NCBI RefSeq assembly: GCF_001513745.1
Contig: NZ_CP013380.1
Location: 3,534,001 to 3,598,000 of the forward strand
Source of the DNA: Burkholderia humptydooensis
GTDB taxonomy: Bacteria; Pseudomonadota; Gammaproteobacteria; Burkholderiales; Burkholderiaceae
Direction: 5' to 3'
DNA length: 64,000 bases
Shown here: positions 8,811-19,957 of the stretch, in pieces
How the letters are laid out: each line of letters opens with the position of its first letter
Numbering within the stretch: position 1 is the stretch's first letter
The notes under the pieces: generated by a model
Database searches by the model: none
What the model was told of the DNA's origin: nothing
What the model saw: the letters and a program-made list of their open reading frames with translations, nothing else
Made by a program: the position numbers and the translations under genes

Positions 8811-10388
8811 TCAGCCACCATACGCGACGATGATCAGCACCCGCGCGATCACCGCGCCCGCGCCGACCGCGATCCCGAACACGAGCAGCGCCTGCAGCAG
8901 CCGGTTGGTCCGCCGCTGCTCGACGAGAATCTGCCGGATCAGATCGTCGCTGATCGCGCGCGGCGTCTCATGGTGCGAGACGAGCGCCTGATGCACGAGG
9001 CGCGGCAATTGCGGCAGCGTCTTGCTCCATTGCGGCGCCTCGACCTTGAAGCGCTCGTACCAGCCGCGCAGCCCAATCTGCTCGGTCATCCAGCGCTCGA
9101 GGTACGGCTTCGCGGTCTTCCACAGATCGAGCTCCGGATCGAGCGAACGGCCGAGCCCTTCGACGTTCAGCATCGTCTTCTGCAGGAGCACGAGTTGCGG
9201 CTGGATCTCGACGTTGAAGCGGCGCGACGTCGAGAACAGCCGCATCAGCACCTGGCCGAGCGAGATGTCCTTCAGCGCGCGATCGAAGTACGGCTCGCAG
9301 ACCGCGCGGATCGCGCTTTCGAGCTCCTCGACGCGCGTATCGGGCGGCACCCAGCCGGATTCGAGGTGCAGCGTCGCGACGCGGTGATAGTCGCGCTTGA
9401 AGAACGCGAGGAAGTTCTGCGCGAGGTAGTTCTTGTCGAAATCCGACAGCGCGCCGACGATCCCGAAGTCGAGCGCGATGTAGCGCCCGAAGTGCTTCGG
9501 ATCGAGGCTCACCTGGATGTTGCCGGGATGCATGTCCGCGTGGAAGAAGCCGTCGCGGAACACTTGCGTGAAGAAGATCTCGACGCCCTCGCGCGCGAGC
9601 TTCGGAATGTCGACGCCCGCCGCGCGCAGCGTGTCGACCTGGCTGATCGGCACGCCCGTCATCCGCTCCATCACGAGCACGGCGGGCGTCGAGTAATCCC
9701 AGAACATTTCCGGCACGAGCAGCAGATCGAGCCCCGCGAAGTTGCGGCGCAACTGGCTGCCGTTCGCCGCCTCGCGCATCAGGTCGAGCTCGTCGTGCAG
9801 GTACTTGTCGAATTCGGCGACGACCTCGCGCGGCTTGAGCCGCCGGCCGTCCGCCCACAGGCGCTCGGCCCAGGTCGCGATGTCGCGCATCAGCGCGAGA
9901 TCGGAATCGATGACGGGCAGCATGTTCGGCCGCAGCACCTTGACCGCGACCGCCCTGCCCTTGTGCTCGCCCTGCTTGAGCTTGGCGAAGTGCACCTGCG
10001 CGATCGATGCGCTCGCAACGGGCTCGCGCTCGAACTCGTCGAACAGCGCGTCGATGCGCGCGCCGAGCGACTTCTCGACGATCGCGATCGCGACGGCCGA
10101 ATCGAACGGCGGCACCTGATCCTGCAGCTTCGCGAGCTCGTTCGCGAAATCGACGGGCAGCAGATCGCGCCGCGTCGACAGCACCTGGCCGAACTTCACG
10201 AAGATCGGCCCGAGGCTCTCGAGCGCGCGGCGCAGCCGCACCGCGGGCGGATCGGCGAAGCGCCGGCCGATCGTCGTGATGCGCAGCAGGAACTTCACGC
10301 GAGGGTTCTCGATGCGTGACAGCATCACCTCGTCGAGGCCGAAGCGGATGACGGTAAAGACGATTTTGACGAAACGGAAAATGCGCAT
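8811..10388 (-). CDS. ubiB: Ubiquinone biosynthesis atypical kinase UbiB
   Basis: 525-residue member of the ABC1/ADCK/UbiB family, an atypical ATPase/kinase needed for ubiquinone synthesis. The KxGQ motif is seen in [18 protein letters not shown], the alanine-rich nucleotide loop in [11 protein letters not shown], and the catalytic region in [12 protein letters not shown] and ALDFGIVG. C-terminal helices ([19 protein letters not shown]...) anchor it in the inner membrane. It follows ubiJ by 12 bases and is the last gene of the ubiE / Tim44-like / ubiJ / ubiB block. Confidence 0.95.
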   Translation of the reverse strand: MRIFRFVKIVFTVIRFGLDEVMLSRIENPRVKFLLRITTIGRRFADPPAVRLRRALESLGPIFVKFGQVLSTRRDLLPVDFANELAKLQDQVPPFDSAVAIAIVEKSLGARIDALFDEFEREPVASASIAQVHFAKLKQGEHKGRAVAVKVLRPNMLPVIDSDLALMRDIATWAERLWADGRRLKPREVVAEFDKYLHDELDLMREAANGSQLRRNFAGLDLLLVPEMFWDYSTPAVLVMERMTGVPISQVDTLRAAGVDIPKLAREGVEIFFTQVFRDGFFHADMHPGNIQVSLDPKHFGRYIALDFGIVGALSDFDKNYLAQNFLAFFKRDYHRVATLHLESGWVPPDTRVEELESAIRAVCEPYFDRALKDISLGQVLMRLFSTSRRFNVEIQPQLVLLQKTMLNVEGLGRSLDPELDLWKTAKPYLERWMTEQIGLRGWYERFKVEAPQWSKTLPQLPRLVHQALVSHHETPRAISDDLIRQILVEQRRTNRLLQALLVFGIAVGAGAVIARVLIIVAYGG

Positions 10389-10400
10389 GCCTTCCGGCCC

Positions 10401-11048
10401 TCAATGCGCGCGTCGCGAGCTGCCGCCCGCGCGCGCGTCGATTTTTTGCTCCAGTCGTTCGATCCGCTTCTCGACGCGCGCTAGCGCGTCGCGAGCCCGC
10501 GCGAGCTCGGCGTCGAAATCGGCGAGCTCGCTCGTGCGCACGACCTGCGGGTTCTCGTCGAGCCAGTATTCGGCGATCGAATCAAGTACGTTGCGGCCCG
10601 TGCGGCGCGCATGCGCGCCCGCCGAACGGGCGACCGTCGCGATCCGGTACGCGGCCGCGTCGCCGACGATCTTCGCGAGATCCTCCTCCGGCTCCCAGCG
10701 CAGGTGCTCGGCGAGCTTCGCGATCTGCGTCGCGAACTCCGCGTCGCCGTCGATCTTCACGTGCTTCATCACGGCCGCCTGCCCCCCTTGCAGGAACGCG
10801 GCCACCGCGTCGAACGCACCGCCGCCGGCGCTGCTCGACAGCGCGATCGACACGTCGAACTGGCGCGCGTCGTGCGCCTCGACGGCGGCGAGATAGCCGT
10901 CCGGCTGCACGAGCAGCACGAGCGTCACGGGCGGGACTTCGAGCCGGGCGGTCTTGCCGGCATAGGGAATCAGACGATCGCGCGCCCAGGATTCGCGGGC
11001 GAGCAGGTGATTGACGGCGGCTGCAAAAGGCTTGGCGGCAAAGGTCAT
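10401..11048 (-). CDS. ubiJ: Ubiquinone biosynthesis accessory factor UbiJ (SCP2 domain)
   Basis: 215-residue protein with an N-terminal SCP2 lipid-binding domain (residues about 10-110; e.g. FDVSIALSSSAGGGAFDAVAAF) and a C-terminal coiled coil (FDAELARARDALARVEKRIERLEQKI). UbiJ binds ubiquinone intermediates and, with UbiK, holds the soluble Ubi complex together. The gene sits between ubiE and ubiB as in other proteobacteria, which supports the call despite weak sequence conservation of the family. Confidence 0.88.
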   Translation of the reverse strand: MTFAAKPFAAAVNHLLARESWARDRLIPYAGKTARLEVPPVTLVLLVQPDGYLAAVEAHDARQFDVSIALSSSAGGGAFDAVAAFLQGGQAAVMKHVKIDGDAEFATQIAKLAEHLRWEPEEDLAKIVGDAAAYRIATVARSAGAHARRTGRNVLDSIAEYWLDENPQVVRTSELADFDAELARARDALARVEKRIERLEQKIDARAGGSSRRAH

Positions 11049-11063
11049 CTGGGTGGCAATGAA

Positions 11064-11096
11064 AAGCCCGCGCAGGCAGGGCGCCGGCGCGGGCTT
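11064..11096 (-). terminator. Terminator downstream of the Tim44-like gene
   Basis: Ten-base arms AAGCCCGCGC (11064-11073) and GCGCGGGCTT (11087-11096) surround a 13-base loop. Read leftward the stem ends in TTTT. It lies 60 bases after the Tim44-like stop codon and 16 bases before ubiJ, so it probably partly separates ubiE expression from ubiJ-ubiB. Confidence 0.6.
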
Positions 11097-11155
11097 CTAT
11101 TGTAACGTCGGTTCGGGCGCGACCTCGCGAGGCGCAACGCGCGGCACGACTTCCG

Positions 11156-12172
11156 TCAGTGCGCGCTCACCTGCTGAATGCCCGCGAGGAGCCAACCCTG
11201 GCTGCCCGCCTTCGACAGATTCCACACCTCGTTGAACGGCTCGGCCGCCGCGCCCTGCGTCTCGCGGATCAGGCCGTGGAAACGCACGCTCGCGAAGTGC
11301 TCGTCGCCGCGATCCTCCACCGCGAGCAGCTCGGCGTCGAGCTGCACGACGTCCGTCTGGTTCGCGCCCGCGCCGCGGCCGTCGAGGTCGATCTTCACTT
11401 CGGCGAACATCTCGGGCGTCGTGAACTCGCGGATGTCGGCGAGGTTGCCCTCGTCCCACGCGGCCTGCAGGCGCACGAAATAGACCTTCGCGTTGCGCAG
11501 GAACGCTTCGGTGTCGAAGCCCGCCGGCACCGCGGGCGCGGCAGCCGCCGCCGCCGCGGCCGCGCCGCCGAACACGCGCTGCGCTTCGCCTGCGTACGCG
11601 CTGCCCGAGCCCGGGAACGCGTCGTTCTGCGCCGCCTGGCGCTGAACGCCCGCGTCCTGGCGGTAGCCGTCATGGCCGTGGTTCAGCGACGGCTGACCGC
11701 CCGCGTAGGCCGGCTGCTGCGCGCCGCGCCGGTTCATGAACTTGCGGACAAGCCAGATGCCGACCATCGCAAGGAGCGCGATCACGATGACGTTCGCCAT
11801 CATGCTGGCGAACGCGCCGCCGAGACCGAGGTGCGACAGCAGCGCCGCGATGCCGAGGCCGGCCGCGAGACCGGCGATCGGGCCGAGCCAGCGCGAGCGG
11901 TTCGGCTGCGCGGCGGGCGCCGGCTGCTGGCGCGGCGCCTGCGTGGGCGCGGCCTGCTGCATCGGCTGCTGCGCGGGCGGCGTCGCCTGGCGCTGCTGCA
12001 GCGTCTGCGACTGGCGGCCGAAGCTGCGGCCGCCGCCCATGCGCTTCGCTTCGGCGTCGAGCGACGCGAACGTGCCGGCGGCGAGAAGACCGACCATCAA
12101 GAACGTGCCGATTCGTCGCGCCAACGACTTCGGCCCTTTGCTGCGGTTGAACGACGAACGCGATACGAACAT
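11156..12172 (-). CDS. Tim44-like domain membrane protein
   Basis: 338-residue protein. Residues 15-45 form a signal/anchor helix (IGTFLMVGLLAAGTFASLDAEA), followed by a Gln/Pro/Ala-rich linker, two membrane helices at about 110-155 (IAGLAAGLGIAALLSHLGL, MANVIVIALLAMVGIWLV), a second Ala-rich linker, and a C-terminal Tim44-like domain (about 210-335, ending WLLAGIQQVSAH). The ATG at 12172 is preceded by GGAGG five bases upstream; a TTG four codons earlier would lie on that site and is rejected. Function is unknown. Confidence 0.86.
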   Translation of the reverse strand: MFVSRSSFNRSKGPKSLARRIGTFLMVGLLAAGTFASLDAEAKRMGGGRSFGRQSQTLQQRQATPPAQQPMQQAAPTQAPRQQPAPAAQPNRSRWLGPIAGLAAGLGIAALLSHLGLGGAFASMMANVIVIALLAMVGIWLVRKFMNRRGAQQPAYAGGQPSLNHGHDGYRQDAGVQRQAAQNDAFPGSGSAYAGEAQRVFGGAAAAAAAAAPAVPAGFDTEAFLRNAKVYFVRLQAAWDEGNLADIREFTTPEMFAEVKIDLDGRGAGANQTDVVQLDAELLAVEDRGDEHFASVRFHGLIRETQGAAAEPFNEVWNLSKAGSQGWLLAGIQQVSAH

Positions 12173-12214
12173 CCCGGCCTCCAAGCTGAAAGTAAAATGT
12201 ATGGATGGAACCCC

Positions 12215-12946
12215 TTAATACTTGGTTCCCACGTGTAAAGCTACCACGCCACCTGACAAATTGTAATATTTGACGGCATCGAGGCCCGCTTGTTCCATCA
12301 TCGTCTTCAGCGTCTCCTGATCCGGGTGCATCCGGATAGATTCAGCAAGATACCGGTAACTGTCGGCATCTTTCGCGAACTTGTCGCCAAGCCACGGTAA
12401 TACTTTGAAAGAATAGACGTCGTACGCTTTCTTCAGCGGCGCCCAGACTTTCGAGAATTCGAGCACCATCACGCGGCCGCCCGGCTTCGCGACGCGGCGC
12501 ATCTCGGCGAGCGCCGAATCCTTGTGCGTCATGTTGCGCAGGCCGAACGCGACCGTGACGACGTCAAAGTAGTTATCCGGGAACGGCAGTTTCTCGGCGT
12601 CGCAGAGCAGCGACGGCGTGACGACGCCCTTGTCGAGCAGGCGGTCGCGGCCGACGCGCAGCATCGATTCGTTGATGTCGGTATGCCAGACCTCGCCCGT
12701 CGGCCCGGCGGCCTTCGCGAACGCCTTCGTCAGATCGCCCGTGCCGGCCGCGATGTCGAGCACCTTGCCGCCCGGGCGCACGTTCGCCTGCGCGATCGTG
12801 AACGCCTTCCACGCGCGATGCAGGCCCGCCGACATCAGGTCGTTCATCAGATCGTAGTTGCTCGCAACCGAGTGAAACACCCCCGCGACCTTCTTCGCTT
12901 TTTCGTTTTCCTCGACGGTCTCGAAGCCGAAGTGGGTTTTGCTCAT
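12215..12946 (-). CDS. ubiE: Ubiquinone/menaquinone C-methyltransferase UbiE
   Basis: 243-residue SAM-dependent methyltransferase that C-methylates the demethoxy-benzoquinol in ubiquinone synthesis. The family signature begins [22 protein letters not shown]; the SAM-binding motif is [12 protein letters not shown] (residues about 63-74), and a second signature is [10 protein letters not shown]. The ATG is preceded by AGAGGATC. It leads the ubiquinone block, followed by the Tim44-like gene, ubiJ and ubiB. Confidence 0.96.
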   Translation of the reverse strand: MSKTHFGFETVEENEKAKKVAGVFHSVASNYDLMNDLMSAGLHRAWKAFTIAQANVRPGGKVLDIAAGTGDLTKAFAKAAGPTGEVWHTDINESMLRVGRDRLLDKGVVTPSLLCDAEKLPFPDNYFDVVTVAFGLRNMTHKDSALAEMRRVAKPGGRVMVLEFSKVWAPLKKAYDVYSFKVLPWLGDKFAKDADSYRYLAESIRMHPDQETLKTMMEQAGLDAVKYYNLSGGVVALHVGTKY

Positions 12947-12994
12947 CGCGTTGATCCTCTATCAATGGCAAACGGCGCCGCCCGGCGCCGTCGT

Positions 12995-13405
12995 TCAGTG
13001 GTGGTGGCCTCGCGGTAGCGAGTCCGCCGGCATCGGCGCGTCTCGCTCGACGCCCGCCGCCTTCAATTTGTCGAAATATTCGCGCCAGAGCGCGTCCTGC
13101 CGGGTCGCGAGTTCGTACAGCAGCTCCCACGAGTAGATACCCGTCGAATGGCCGTCGGAGAACGTCGGCTTGAGCGCGTAGTTGCCCACCGGCTCGAGGG
13201 CGGTGATCGTCACGTCGCGCTTGCCCGTCTGCAGCGTCTCCTGGCCCGGACCGTGGCCGCGCACCTCGGCCGACGGCGAATACACGCGCATCAGCTCGAA
13301 CGGCACGCGAAAGCACTCGCCGCTCGGATACTGCAGCTCGAGCACGCGCGACACCGCGTGCACGACGACGCCGGACGGCACGGGCGCCGCCGCCTGCCCG
13401 CTCAT
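12995..13405 (-). CDS. DUF971 / gamma-butyrobetaine hydroxylase-like N-terminal domain protein
   Basis: 136-residue protein made almost wholly of the DUF971 (GBBH-like_N) domain: LQYPSGECFRVPFELMRVYSPSAEVRGHG and YALKPTFSDGHSTGIYSWELLYEL. The domain is often linked with iron-sulphur or ubiquinone genes, but its role is not known. The protein ends in three histidines. Its ATG overlaps the stop of the upstream HIT gene (ATGA), and it lies 48 bases upstream of ubiE, so HIT, DUF971 and ubiE are probably one transcript. Confidence 0.88.
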   Translation of the reverse strand: MSGQAAAPVPSGVVVHAVSRVLELQYPSGECFRVPFELMRVYSPSAEVRGHGPGQETLQTGKRDVTITALEPVGNYALKPTFSDGHSTGIYSWELLYELATRQDALWREYFDKLKAAGVERDAPMPADSLPRGHHH

Positions 13406-13845
13406 GCCCGCCCCCCGTTCACCGCCTGCTCGATTTCCTCGTGCACGGCGTTGTGCAGGAGCGTCGCCTGCGCGGCGCGCAGCCGCAGCAGCGCGTCGGA
13501 CACCGACCGCTGGCGCGGCGCCCAGATCGGCTGCGGGAAGTGCGCGTCGTTCGAGAAGCGCGGAATCACGTGCCAGTGCACGTGCGGCACCTGGTTGCCG
13601 AGGCTCGCGAGATTCACCTTCGCCGGCTGCATCACGCGCCGCACCGCCTTCTCGACCGCATAGACGATCCGCATCAGATGCGCGCGCCCGGCCTCGTCGA
13701 GATCGGAAAACTCGGCGACGTGCGCGTGCCAGATCACCCGGCAGAAGCCCGGGTAATCGGTCTCGGTCGTCGCGAGGACGACGCGCACCGCATCGTCCTT
13801 CCAGAGCACTTCGCCGCCGTCTTCGCGGCAGAATACGCAATCCAT
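13402..13845 (-). CDS. HIT family nucleotide-binding protein
   Basis: 147-residue histidine-triad protein. The triad HVHWH (H88, H90, H92) followed by VIPRF is the active site of nucleotide hydrolases/transferases of this family. The CxxC near the N-terminus (CVFC) is common in HIT proteins. The start at MDCVFC is chosen over an ATG 33 bases upstream because AAGGA lies seven bases before it. It overlaps the DUF971 gene by four bases. Confidence 0.9.
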   Translation of the reverse strand: MDCVFCREDGGEVLWKDDAVRVVLATTETDYPGFCRVIWHAHVAEFSDLDEAGRAHLMRIVYAVEKAVRRVMQPAKVNLASLGNQVPHVHWHVIPRFSNDAHFPQPIWAPRQRSVSDALLRLRAAQATLLHNAVHEEIEQAVNGGRA

Positions 13846-13879
13846 CGTCAATTCCTTCACTGGTGGAACGTTCGTCACC

Positions 13880-16800
13880 TTACACCAGCACGCGCTCGAT
13901 CCCGCCGTTGTTCGCGCGCGCGACGTAGTCGGTCATCCAGTTTTCGCCGAGCATGTGACGCGCGATCTCGACGACGATGTAGTCGGCCTCGATGTCCGCG
14001 TCCTCGTTGTAGCGCGACAGGCCCTGCAGGCACGCCGGGCAGCTCGTCAGGATCTTCACGTCGGACGCGCCCGCGGCCGCGACGTTCGCGCCATTCGCGC
14101 CGTTGCCCGACACCACCGGAATGTTACGCAATTTGGCGACGCCCTTCTTGATCTCCTCCTCCTTTCGGAAGCGGACCTGCGTCGACACGTCCGGGCGCGC
14201 GACGGCAAGCGTGCCCGATTCGCCGCAGCAGCGATCGTTCTTCTCGATCCGGTAGCCGTCGTGCTGCGCGCCCATCAGCTCGTTGACGAGCTTGACCGGG
14301 TCCATCGTCTTGATCGGCGTGTGGCATGGATCGTGATACATGTAGCGCGTGCCCGTCACGCCGTCGAGCCTCATTCCCTTTTCGAGCAGGAACTCGTGGA
14401 TGTCGATGATCCGGCAGCCTGGGAAGATCTTGTCGAATTCGTAGCCGGCGAGCTGGTCGTAGCAGGTGCCGCACGACACGACCACCGTCTTGATGTCGAG
14501 GTAGTTCAGCGTGTTCGCGACCCGATGGAACAGCACGCGGTTGTCGGTGACGATCTTTTCGGCCTTGTCGTACTGGCCCGAGCCGCGCTGCGGATAGCCG
14601 CAGCAGAGGTAGCCAGGCGGCAGCACGGTCTGCACGCCCGCCTCCCACAGCATCGCCTGCGTCGCGAGCCCGACCTGCGAGAACAGCCGCTCGGAGCCGC
14701 AGCCGGGGAAGTAGAACACCGCCTCCGAATCGACGGTCGTCGTCTTCGGATTGCGGATGATCGGCACGATCTTGTTGTCCTCGATGTCGAGCAGCGCGCG
14801 CGCCGTCTTCTTCGGCAGGTTGCCCGGCATCTTCTTGTTGACGAAGTGGATCACCTGCTCGACTGCGGGCCGCTTGCCGGTGGTCGACGGCGGGTGCGCG
14901 GTCTGCTTCTGCGCGACCTTCTTCAGCACGTCGTTCGCGAGGCGCTGCGCCTTGTAGCCCAGGCCCATCATCACCGCGCGCGTCGCGTTGATCGTCTGCG
15001 GGTTCGTCGCGTTCAGGAAGAACATGCCGGCCGCGCTGCCCGGGTTGAACTTCTTCTTGCCCATCTTGCGCAGCAGGTTGCGCATGTTCATCGTCACGTC
15101 GCCGAAGTCGATCTTGACGGGGCACGGCGTCGCGCACTTGTGGCAGACGGTGCAATGATCGGCGACGTCGTTGAATTCGTCCCAGTGCTTGATCGACACG
15201 CCGCGGCGCGTCTGCTCCTCGTACAGGAACGCCTCGACGAGCAGCGACGTCGCGAGGATCTTGTTGCGCGGGCTGTACAGCAGGTTCGCGCGCGGCACGT
15301 GCGTCGCGCACACCGGCTTGCACTTGCCGCAGCGCAGGCAGTCCTTCACCGATTCGGCGATCGCGCCGATGTCGGACTGCTGCATGATGAGCGATTCGTA
15401 GCCCATCAGGCCGAAGCTCGGCGTGTACGCGTTGCGCAGATCCGCGCCTTCGAGCAGCTTGCCCTTGTTGAAGCGGCCCTGCGGATCGACGCGCTGCTTG
15501 TATGCGCGGAATTCGGCGATCTCGTCGTCGGTCAGGAACTCGAGCTTCGTAATGCCGATCCCGTGCTCGCCGGAGATCACGCCGTCGAGCGAGCGCGCGA
15601 GCCTCATGATCCGCGCCACCGCCGCGTGCGCGTCCTGCAGCATCGCGTAGTTGTCGGAGTTCACCGGGATATTCGTGTGAACGTTGCCGTCGCCCGCGTG
15701 CATGTGCAGCGCGACGAACACGCGGCCGCGCAGCACCTGCTTGTGGATCGCCTGCGCCTCGTCGAGGATCGGCTTGAACGCGCCGCCGTTGAAGATCTGC
15801 CGCAGCTCCGCGCGGATCTCCTGCTTCCACGACACGCGCACCGTGCGGTCCTGCGTCACGTGGAAGACGGCCGCGTCCGGCTGCGCGTCGACGCGATCCG
15901 CGAACTTTTCCGCGAGCGCCTCGTAGCCGAGCGTGACGAGATAGTGCTGCGCCTCGCGCAGCGGCATGTCGAGCTTCTCGCGCAGGAATTCCCAGCGCGC
16001 GCGCACGCGCTTGAGCAAGTCGAGCGCCTGCTGCACGCGGTCCTCGAGCAGCTCGGCGCTCGGAATCTCGCTCGCGTCGTCGCTCTTGCCGAGCGGCAGG
16101 TTGCCCGCGGTGAAGAACGCCTCGAGCGCGTCGACGAGCTGCAGCTTGTTCTTGATCGACAGCTCGATGTTGATCCGCTCGATGCCATCCGTGTACTCGC
16201 CCATCCGGTTCAGCGGGATGACGACGTCCTCGTTGATCTTGAACGCGTTCGTGTGCTTCGCGATCGCGGCGGTGCGGCTGCGGTCGAGCCAGAAGCGCTT
16301 GCGCGCCTCCGCGCTGACGGCGACGAAGCCTTCGCCGCTCTTGCCGTTGGCCATCCGCACGACTTCGGACGTTGCATGCGCGACCGCGTCGGCGTCGTCG
16401 CCGACGATGTCGCCGATCAGCACCATCTTCGGGAACGCCTGGCGCTTGCTCTTCGTCGCGTAGCCGACCGCGCGCAGATAGCGTTCGTCGAGGTGCTCGA
16501 GGCCCGCGAGGATCGCGCCGCCGCGCTTCGACGTCTCGAACAGGTAATCCTTGATCTCGACGATGCTCGGAATCGCCTCGCGCGCCTGGCCGAAGAATTC
16601 GAGGCAGACGGTGCGCGTGTGCGCGGGCATCTTGTGCAGCACCCAGCGCGCGGACGTGATGAGGCCGTCGCAGCCTTCCTTCTGCACGCCCGGCAGGCCC
16701 GCGAGGAACTTGTCCGTCACGTCCTTGCCGAGGCCTTCCTTGCGGAAGCGCCGGCCTTCGATGTCGAGCGTCTCGGCGCGCAGCAGCTTCTCGCCCGGCG

Positions 16801-17908
16801 CGCGCGCACCGTCGAACCACTTGAGCTCGAAGCGCGCGACGGGGATGTCGTGGATCTTGCCGAGGTTGTGCTCGACGCGCGTGACTTCGAGCCAGTTCCC
16901 TTCCGGATCGACCATCCGCCACCATGCGAGGTTGTCGAGCGCGGTGCCCCAGAGCACCGCCTTCTTGCCGCCCGCGTTCATCGCGATGTTGCCGCCGATG
17001 CACGATGCGTCGAGCGACGTCGGATCGACCGCGAACACGTAGCCCGCCGCCTCGGCCGCCTCGGTCACGCGGCGCGTGACGACGCCCGCGCCGGAGAAGA
17101 TCGTCGGCACCTTGTGCGCGACGCCCGGCAGCTCGGTCAGCTCGACGGCGCCCAGTTGCTCGAGCTTCTCGGTGTTGATGACGGCCGAGAACGGCGTGAG
17201 CGGCACCGCGCCGCCCGTGTAGCCCGTGCCGCCGCCGCGCGGAATCACGGTCAGGCCGAGCTCGAAGCACGCCTTCACGAGGCTCGCGATTTCCGCCTCG
17301 GCATCGGGCGTCAGCACGACGAACGGATATTCGACGCGCCAGTCGGTCGCGTCCGTCACGTGCGACACGCGCGCGAGGCCGTCGAAACGGATGTTGTCCC
17401 TTTGCGTGCAGCGGCCGAGCACCTTCGTCGCTCGGCGGCGCAGCTCCGCCATCTTTTCGAACTCCTGCGCGAACTCGTCGACCGCGCGCTGCGCGGCCGC
17501 GGCGAGCATCTCGACGCGCGCGGCGCGTTCGCGGCCCGCCGTGTCGCCGTGCTCGGACAAGTCCGCGCGGCGGCGCTTCTCGATCTCGGACAGCCGGTGG
17601 TTCAGCGCCTCGACGAGCAGCGCGCGCCGCTTCGGATTGTCGAGCAGGTCGTCCTGCAGATACGGATTGCGCCGCACCACCCAGACGTCGCCCAGCACCT
17701 CGTACAGCATCCGCGCCGAGCGGCCCGTGCGGCGCTCGGCGCGCAGCTCGTCGAGCGCGGCCCACGCTTCGCCGCCGAGCAGGCGGATCACGATCTCGCG
17801 ATCGGAGAACGACGTGTAGTTGTAGGGAATTTCGCGCAGGCGCGGAGCGGGGTCGGCGGCGACGGCGGCTGCCGCGCCGTGCGGATCGAAAACTTGCGGT
17901 GCGTTCAT
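13880..17908 (-). CDS. FAD-binding oxidoreductase / Fe-S protein (DUF3683, GlpC-like, D-lactate dehydrogenase-like)
   Basis: 1342-residue fusion flavoprotein. In order it has an N-terminal DUF3683 region, a PCMH-type FAD domain ([13 protein letters not shown] at about residue 220), a FAD-oxidase C-terminal domain, a two-cluster ferredoxin domain ([11 protein letters not shown] near 855 and [13 protein letters not shown] near 918) and two heterodisulfide-reductase-type CCG domains ([14 protein letters not shown]). It probably oxidises a 2-hydroxy acid and passes electrons to quinone. The start [11 protein letters not shown] is chosen; the frame stays open 17 codons upstream without support. 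Substrate is unknown. Confidence 0.9.
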   Translation of the reverse strand: MNAPQVFDPHGAAAAVAADPAPRLREIPYNYTSFSDREIVIRLLGGEAWAALDELRAERRTGRSARMLYEVLGDVWVVRRNPYLQDDLLDNPKRRALLVEALNHRLSEIEKRRRADLSEHGDTAGRERAARVEMLAAAAQRAVDEFAQEFEKMAELRRRATKVLGRCTQRDNIRFDGLARVSHVTDATDWRVEYPFVVLTPDAEAEIASLVKACFELGLTVIPRGGGTGYTGGAVPLTPFSAVINTEKLEQLGAVELTELPGVAHKVPTIFSGAGVVTRRVTEAAEAAGYVFAVDPTSLDASCIGGNIAMNAGGKKAVLWGTALDNLAWWRMVDPEGNWLEVTRVEHNLGKIHDIPVARFELKWFDGARAPGEKLLRAETLDIEGRRFRKEGLGKDVTDKFLAGLPGVQKEGCDGLITSARWVLHKMPAHTRTVCLEFFGQAREAIPSIVEIKDYLFETSKRGGAILAGLEHLDERYLRAVGYATKSKRQAFPKMVLIGDIVGDDADAVAHATSEVVRMANGKSGEGFVAVSAEARKRFWLDRSRTAAIAKHTNAFKINEDVVIPLNRMGEYTDGIERINIELSIKNKLQLVDALEAFFTAGNLPLGKSDDASEIPSAELLEDRVQQALDLLKRVRARWEFLREKLDMPLREAQHYLVTLGYEALAEKFADRVDAQPDAAVFHVTQDRTVRVSWKQEIRAELRQIFNGGAFKPILDEAQAIHKQVLRGRVFVALHMHAGDGNVHTNIPVNSDNYAMLQDAHAAVARIMRLARSLDGVISGEHGIGITKLEFLTDDEIAEFRAYKQRVDPQGRFNKGKLLEGADLRNAYTPSFGLMGYESLIMQQSDIGAIAESVKDCLRCGKCKPVCATHVPRANLLYSPRNKILATSLLVEAFLYEEQTRRGVSIKHWDEFNDVADHCTVCHKCATPCPVKIDFGDVTMNMRNLLRKMGKKKFNPGSAAGMFFLNATNPQTINATRAVMMGLGYKAQRLANDVLKKVAQKQTAHPPSTTGKRPAVEQVIHFVNKKMPGNLPKKTARALLDIEDNKIVPIIRNPKTTTVDSEAVFYFPGCGSERLFSQVGLATQAMLWEAGVQTVLPPGYLCCGYPQRGSGQYDKAEKIVTDNRVLFHRVANTLNYLDIKTVVVSCGTCYDQLAGYEFDKIFPGCRIIDIHEFLLEKGMRLDGVTGTRYMYHDPCHTPIKTMDPVKLVNELMGAQHDGYRIEKNDRCCGESGTLAVARPDVSTQVRFRKEEEIKKGVAKLRNIPVVSGNGANGANVAAAGASDVKILTSCPACLQGLSRYNEDADIEADYIVVEIARHMLGENWMTDYVARANNGGIERVLV

Positions 17909-18414
17909 GTTCGGACGATTCGGAGGCCGGCGCGCGACGAAGAGGCGCGAAACCGGCAAGCGCGTGGCGCGCGATTTTGGGGAAATCTTCTGTTACCAGG
18001 CGCGCGGAGGCCTGGCGGCGCTCGGTACCGTCACCACGATCGCGCGCAGCGCGCGTGCCGTTGCGCCGCGGGACACGCTGCGCGCGGCGACGGCTTCAAA
18101 AGGACGATCCGAGACTGCCTTTGCATCTTCCGATCCTTGATTCAAAACGAAATTCTAACTCAGGTTGGACGAACGCGTTAATCGTTGGCGCGGCAGTCGA
18201 ATGGCGCGTCGAACCAGCCGGCGCCCCCGAGCGGCGGGCATTTGCGACGGATCGCGCAGCGCGGCGCGCCGGTCTTTCAGTCCGCCGACGGCGCGCCGCG
18301 CGCGCCCGATTCGCCGTCCGGCCGGCCGCTAGCCGTTCGGTCGAGGCCGAAACAGCGAGGGTTGGCGCTATCATTGCCTTTTTTCTGCCGCATCCACGCT
18401 TTTCGCACCCTCTC
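17909..18414. other. Divergent intergenic region, no gene seen
   Basis: 506 bases between the FAD/Fe-S gene (leftward) and ilvA (rightward). It must hold both promoters. A short AT-richer stretch near 18138-18160 could contain the leftward promoter, and TATCAT near 18369 could be an ilvA -10 box, but neither has a convincing -35 partner. Open frames here look like GC-driven noise. Confidence 0.5.
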
Positions 18415-19938
18415 ATGGCTTCCCACGATTATCTGAAGAAAATCCTGACCGCCCGGGTGTACGACGTCGCGCTCGAAACCGAGCTCGAACGCGCGCGCAA
18501 CCTCTCCGCGCGGCTCAACAACGCCGTCTACCTGAAGCGCGAGGACAACCAGCCGGTGTTCTCGTTCAAGCTGCGCGGCGCGTACAACAAGATGGCGCAC
18601 ATCCCGGCCGGCGCGCTCGCGCGCGGCGTGATCACCGCATCGGCGGGCAACCACGCGCAGGGCGTCGCGTTCTCGGCCGCGCGAATGAACGTGAAGGCGG
18701 TGATCGTCGTGCCGGTGACGACGCCGCAGGTCAAGGTCGACGCGGTGCGCGCGCACGGCGGGCCGACCGTCGAGGTGATCCAGGCGGGCGAATCGTACAG
18801 CGACGCGTACGCGCACGCGGTGAAGGTGCAGGCCGAGCGCGACCTCACGTTCGTCCATCCGTTCGACGATCCTTACGTGATCGCGGGCCAGGGCACGGTC
18901 GCGATGGAAATCCTGCGCCAGCATCAGGGGCCGATCCACGCGATCTTCGTGCCGATCGGCGGCGGCGGGCTCGCGGCGGGCGTCGCCGCGTACGTGAAGG
19001 CGGTGCGCCCCGAGATCAAGGTGATCGGCGTGCAGACCGACGATTCGTGCGCGATGAAGCAATCGCTCGCGGCGGGCAAGCGCGTCGAGCTCGCCGAGGT
19101 CGGGCTCTTCTCCGACGGCACCGCGGTCAAGCTCGTCGGCGAGGAGACGTTTCGCCTCTGCGCCGCGTATCTCGACGACGTCGTGACCGTCGACACCGAC
19201 GCGCTCTGCGCGGCGATCAAGGACGTGTTCCAGGATACGCGCAGCGTGCTCGAGCCGGCGGGCTCGCTCGCGGTCGCGGGCGCGAAGCAGTATGCGGAGC
19301 GCAAGGGGATCGAGGGCGAGACGCTCGTCGCGATCACGTCCGGCGCGAACATGAACTTCGACCGGATGCGCTTCGTCGCCGAGCGCGCCGAGGTGGGCGA
19401 GGCGCGCGAGGCCGTGTTCGCGGTGACGATCCCCGAGGAGCGCGGCAGCTTCAGGCGCTTCTGCTCGCTCGTCGGCGAGCGCAACGTGACCGAGTTCAAC
19501 TACCGGATCGCCGATGCGCGATCGGCGCACATCTTCGTCGGCGTGCAGATCCGGCGGCGCGACGAAACGGACGAGATCGCGCGCAACTTCGCCGCGCACG
19601 GCTTCACGACCGTCGATCTGTCGGGCGACGAGCTGTCGAAGCAGCACATCCGCTACATGGTGGGCGGCCGCTCGCCGCTCGCGCACGACGAGCGGCTGTT
19701 CCGCTTCGAATTCCCGGAGCGGCCGGGCGCGCTGATGAAGTTCCTGTCGTCGATGGCACCCGACTGGAACATCAGCCTGTTCCATTACCGGAACCAGGGC
19801 GCCGACTATAGCTCGATCCTCGTCGGCCTGCAGGTGCCGCAGGCGGACCACGCGGAATTCGACCGCTTCCTCGCGGCGCTCGGCTACCCGTTCTGGGAAG
19901 AAAGCGGCAACCCGGCGTATCGTCTCTTCCTGTCGTAA
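18415..19938 (+). CDS. ilvA: Threonine ammonia-lyase, biosynthetic (IlvA)
   Basis: 507-residue PLP enzyme that deaminates threonine to 2-oxobutanoate, the first step to isoleucine. The PLP lysine is K52 in [11 protein letters not shown], and the phosphate-binding glycine loop is IGGGGLAAG. Residues about 325-507 hold two ACT-like regulatory domains ([14 protein letters not shown]..., [16 protein letters not shown]), so it is the allosteric, isoleucine-inhibited form of normal length. The ATG is the conserved family start; no strong ribosome-binding site is seen. queF follows after 19 bases. Confidence 0.96.
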   Translation: MASHDYLKKILTARVYDVALETELERARNLSARLNNAVYLKREDNQPVFSFKLRGAYNKMAHIPAGALARGVITASAGNHAQGVAFSAARMNVKAVIVVPVTTPQVKVDAVRAHGGPTVEVIQAGESYSDAYAHAVKVQAERDLTFVHPFDDPYVIAGQGTVAMEILRQHQGPIHAIFVPIGGGGLAAGVAAYVKAVRPEIKVIGVQTDDSCAMKQSLAAGKRVELAEVGLFSDGTAVKLVGEETFRLCAAYLDDVVTVDTDALCAAIKDVFQDTRSVLEPAGSLAVAGAKQYAERKGIEGETLVAITSGANMNFDRMRFVAERAEVGEAREAVFAVTIPEERGSFRRFCSLVGERNVTEFNYRIADARSAHIFVGVQIRRRDETDEIARNFAAHGFTTVDLSGDELSKQHIRYMVGGRSPLAHDERLFRFEFPERPGALMKFLSSMAPDWNISLFHYRNQGADYSSILVGLQVPQADHAEFDRFLAALGYPFWEESGNPAYRLFLS

Positions 19939-19957
19939 TCCGTCCATTCCATACGAT

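Noticed and set aside
13955..18181. 1408-codon open frame antisense to the FAD/Fe-S oxidoreductase
   Set aside because: Composition is dominated by Arg, Ala, Val, Asp and Leu in a GC-skewed pattern; the opposite strand encodes a clear multidomain enzyme.
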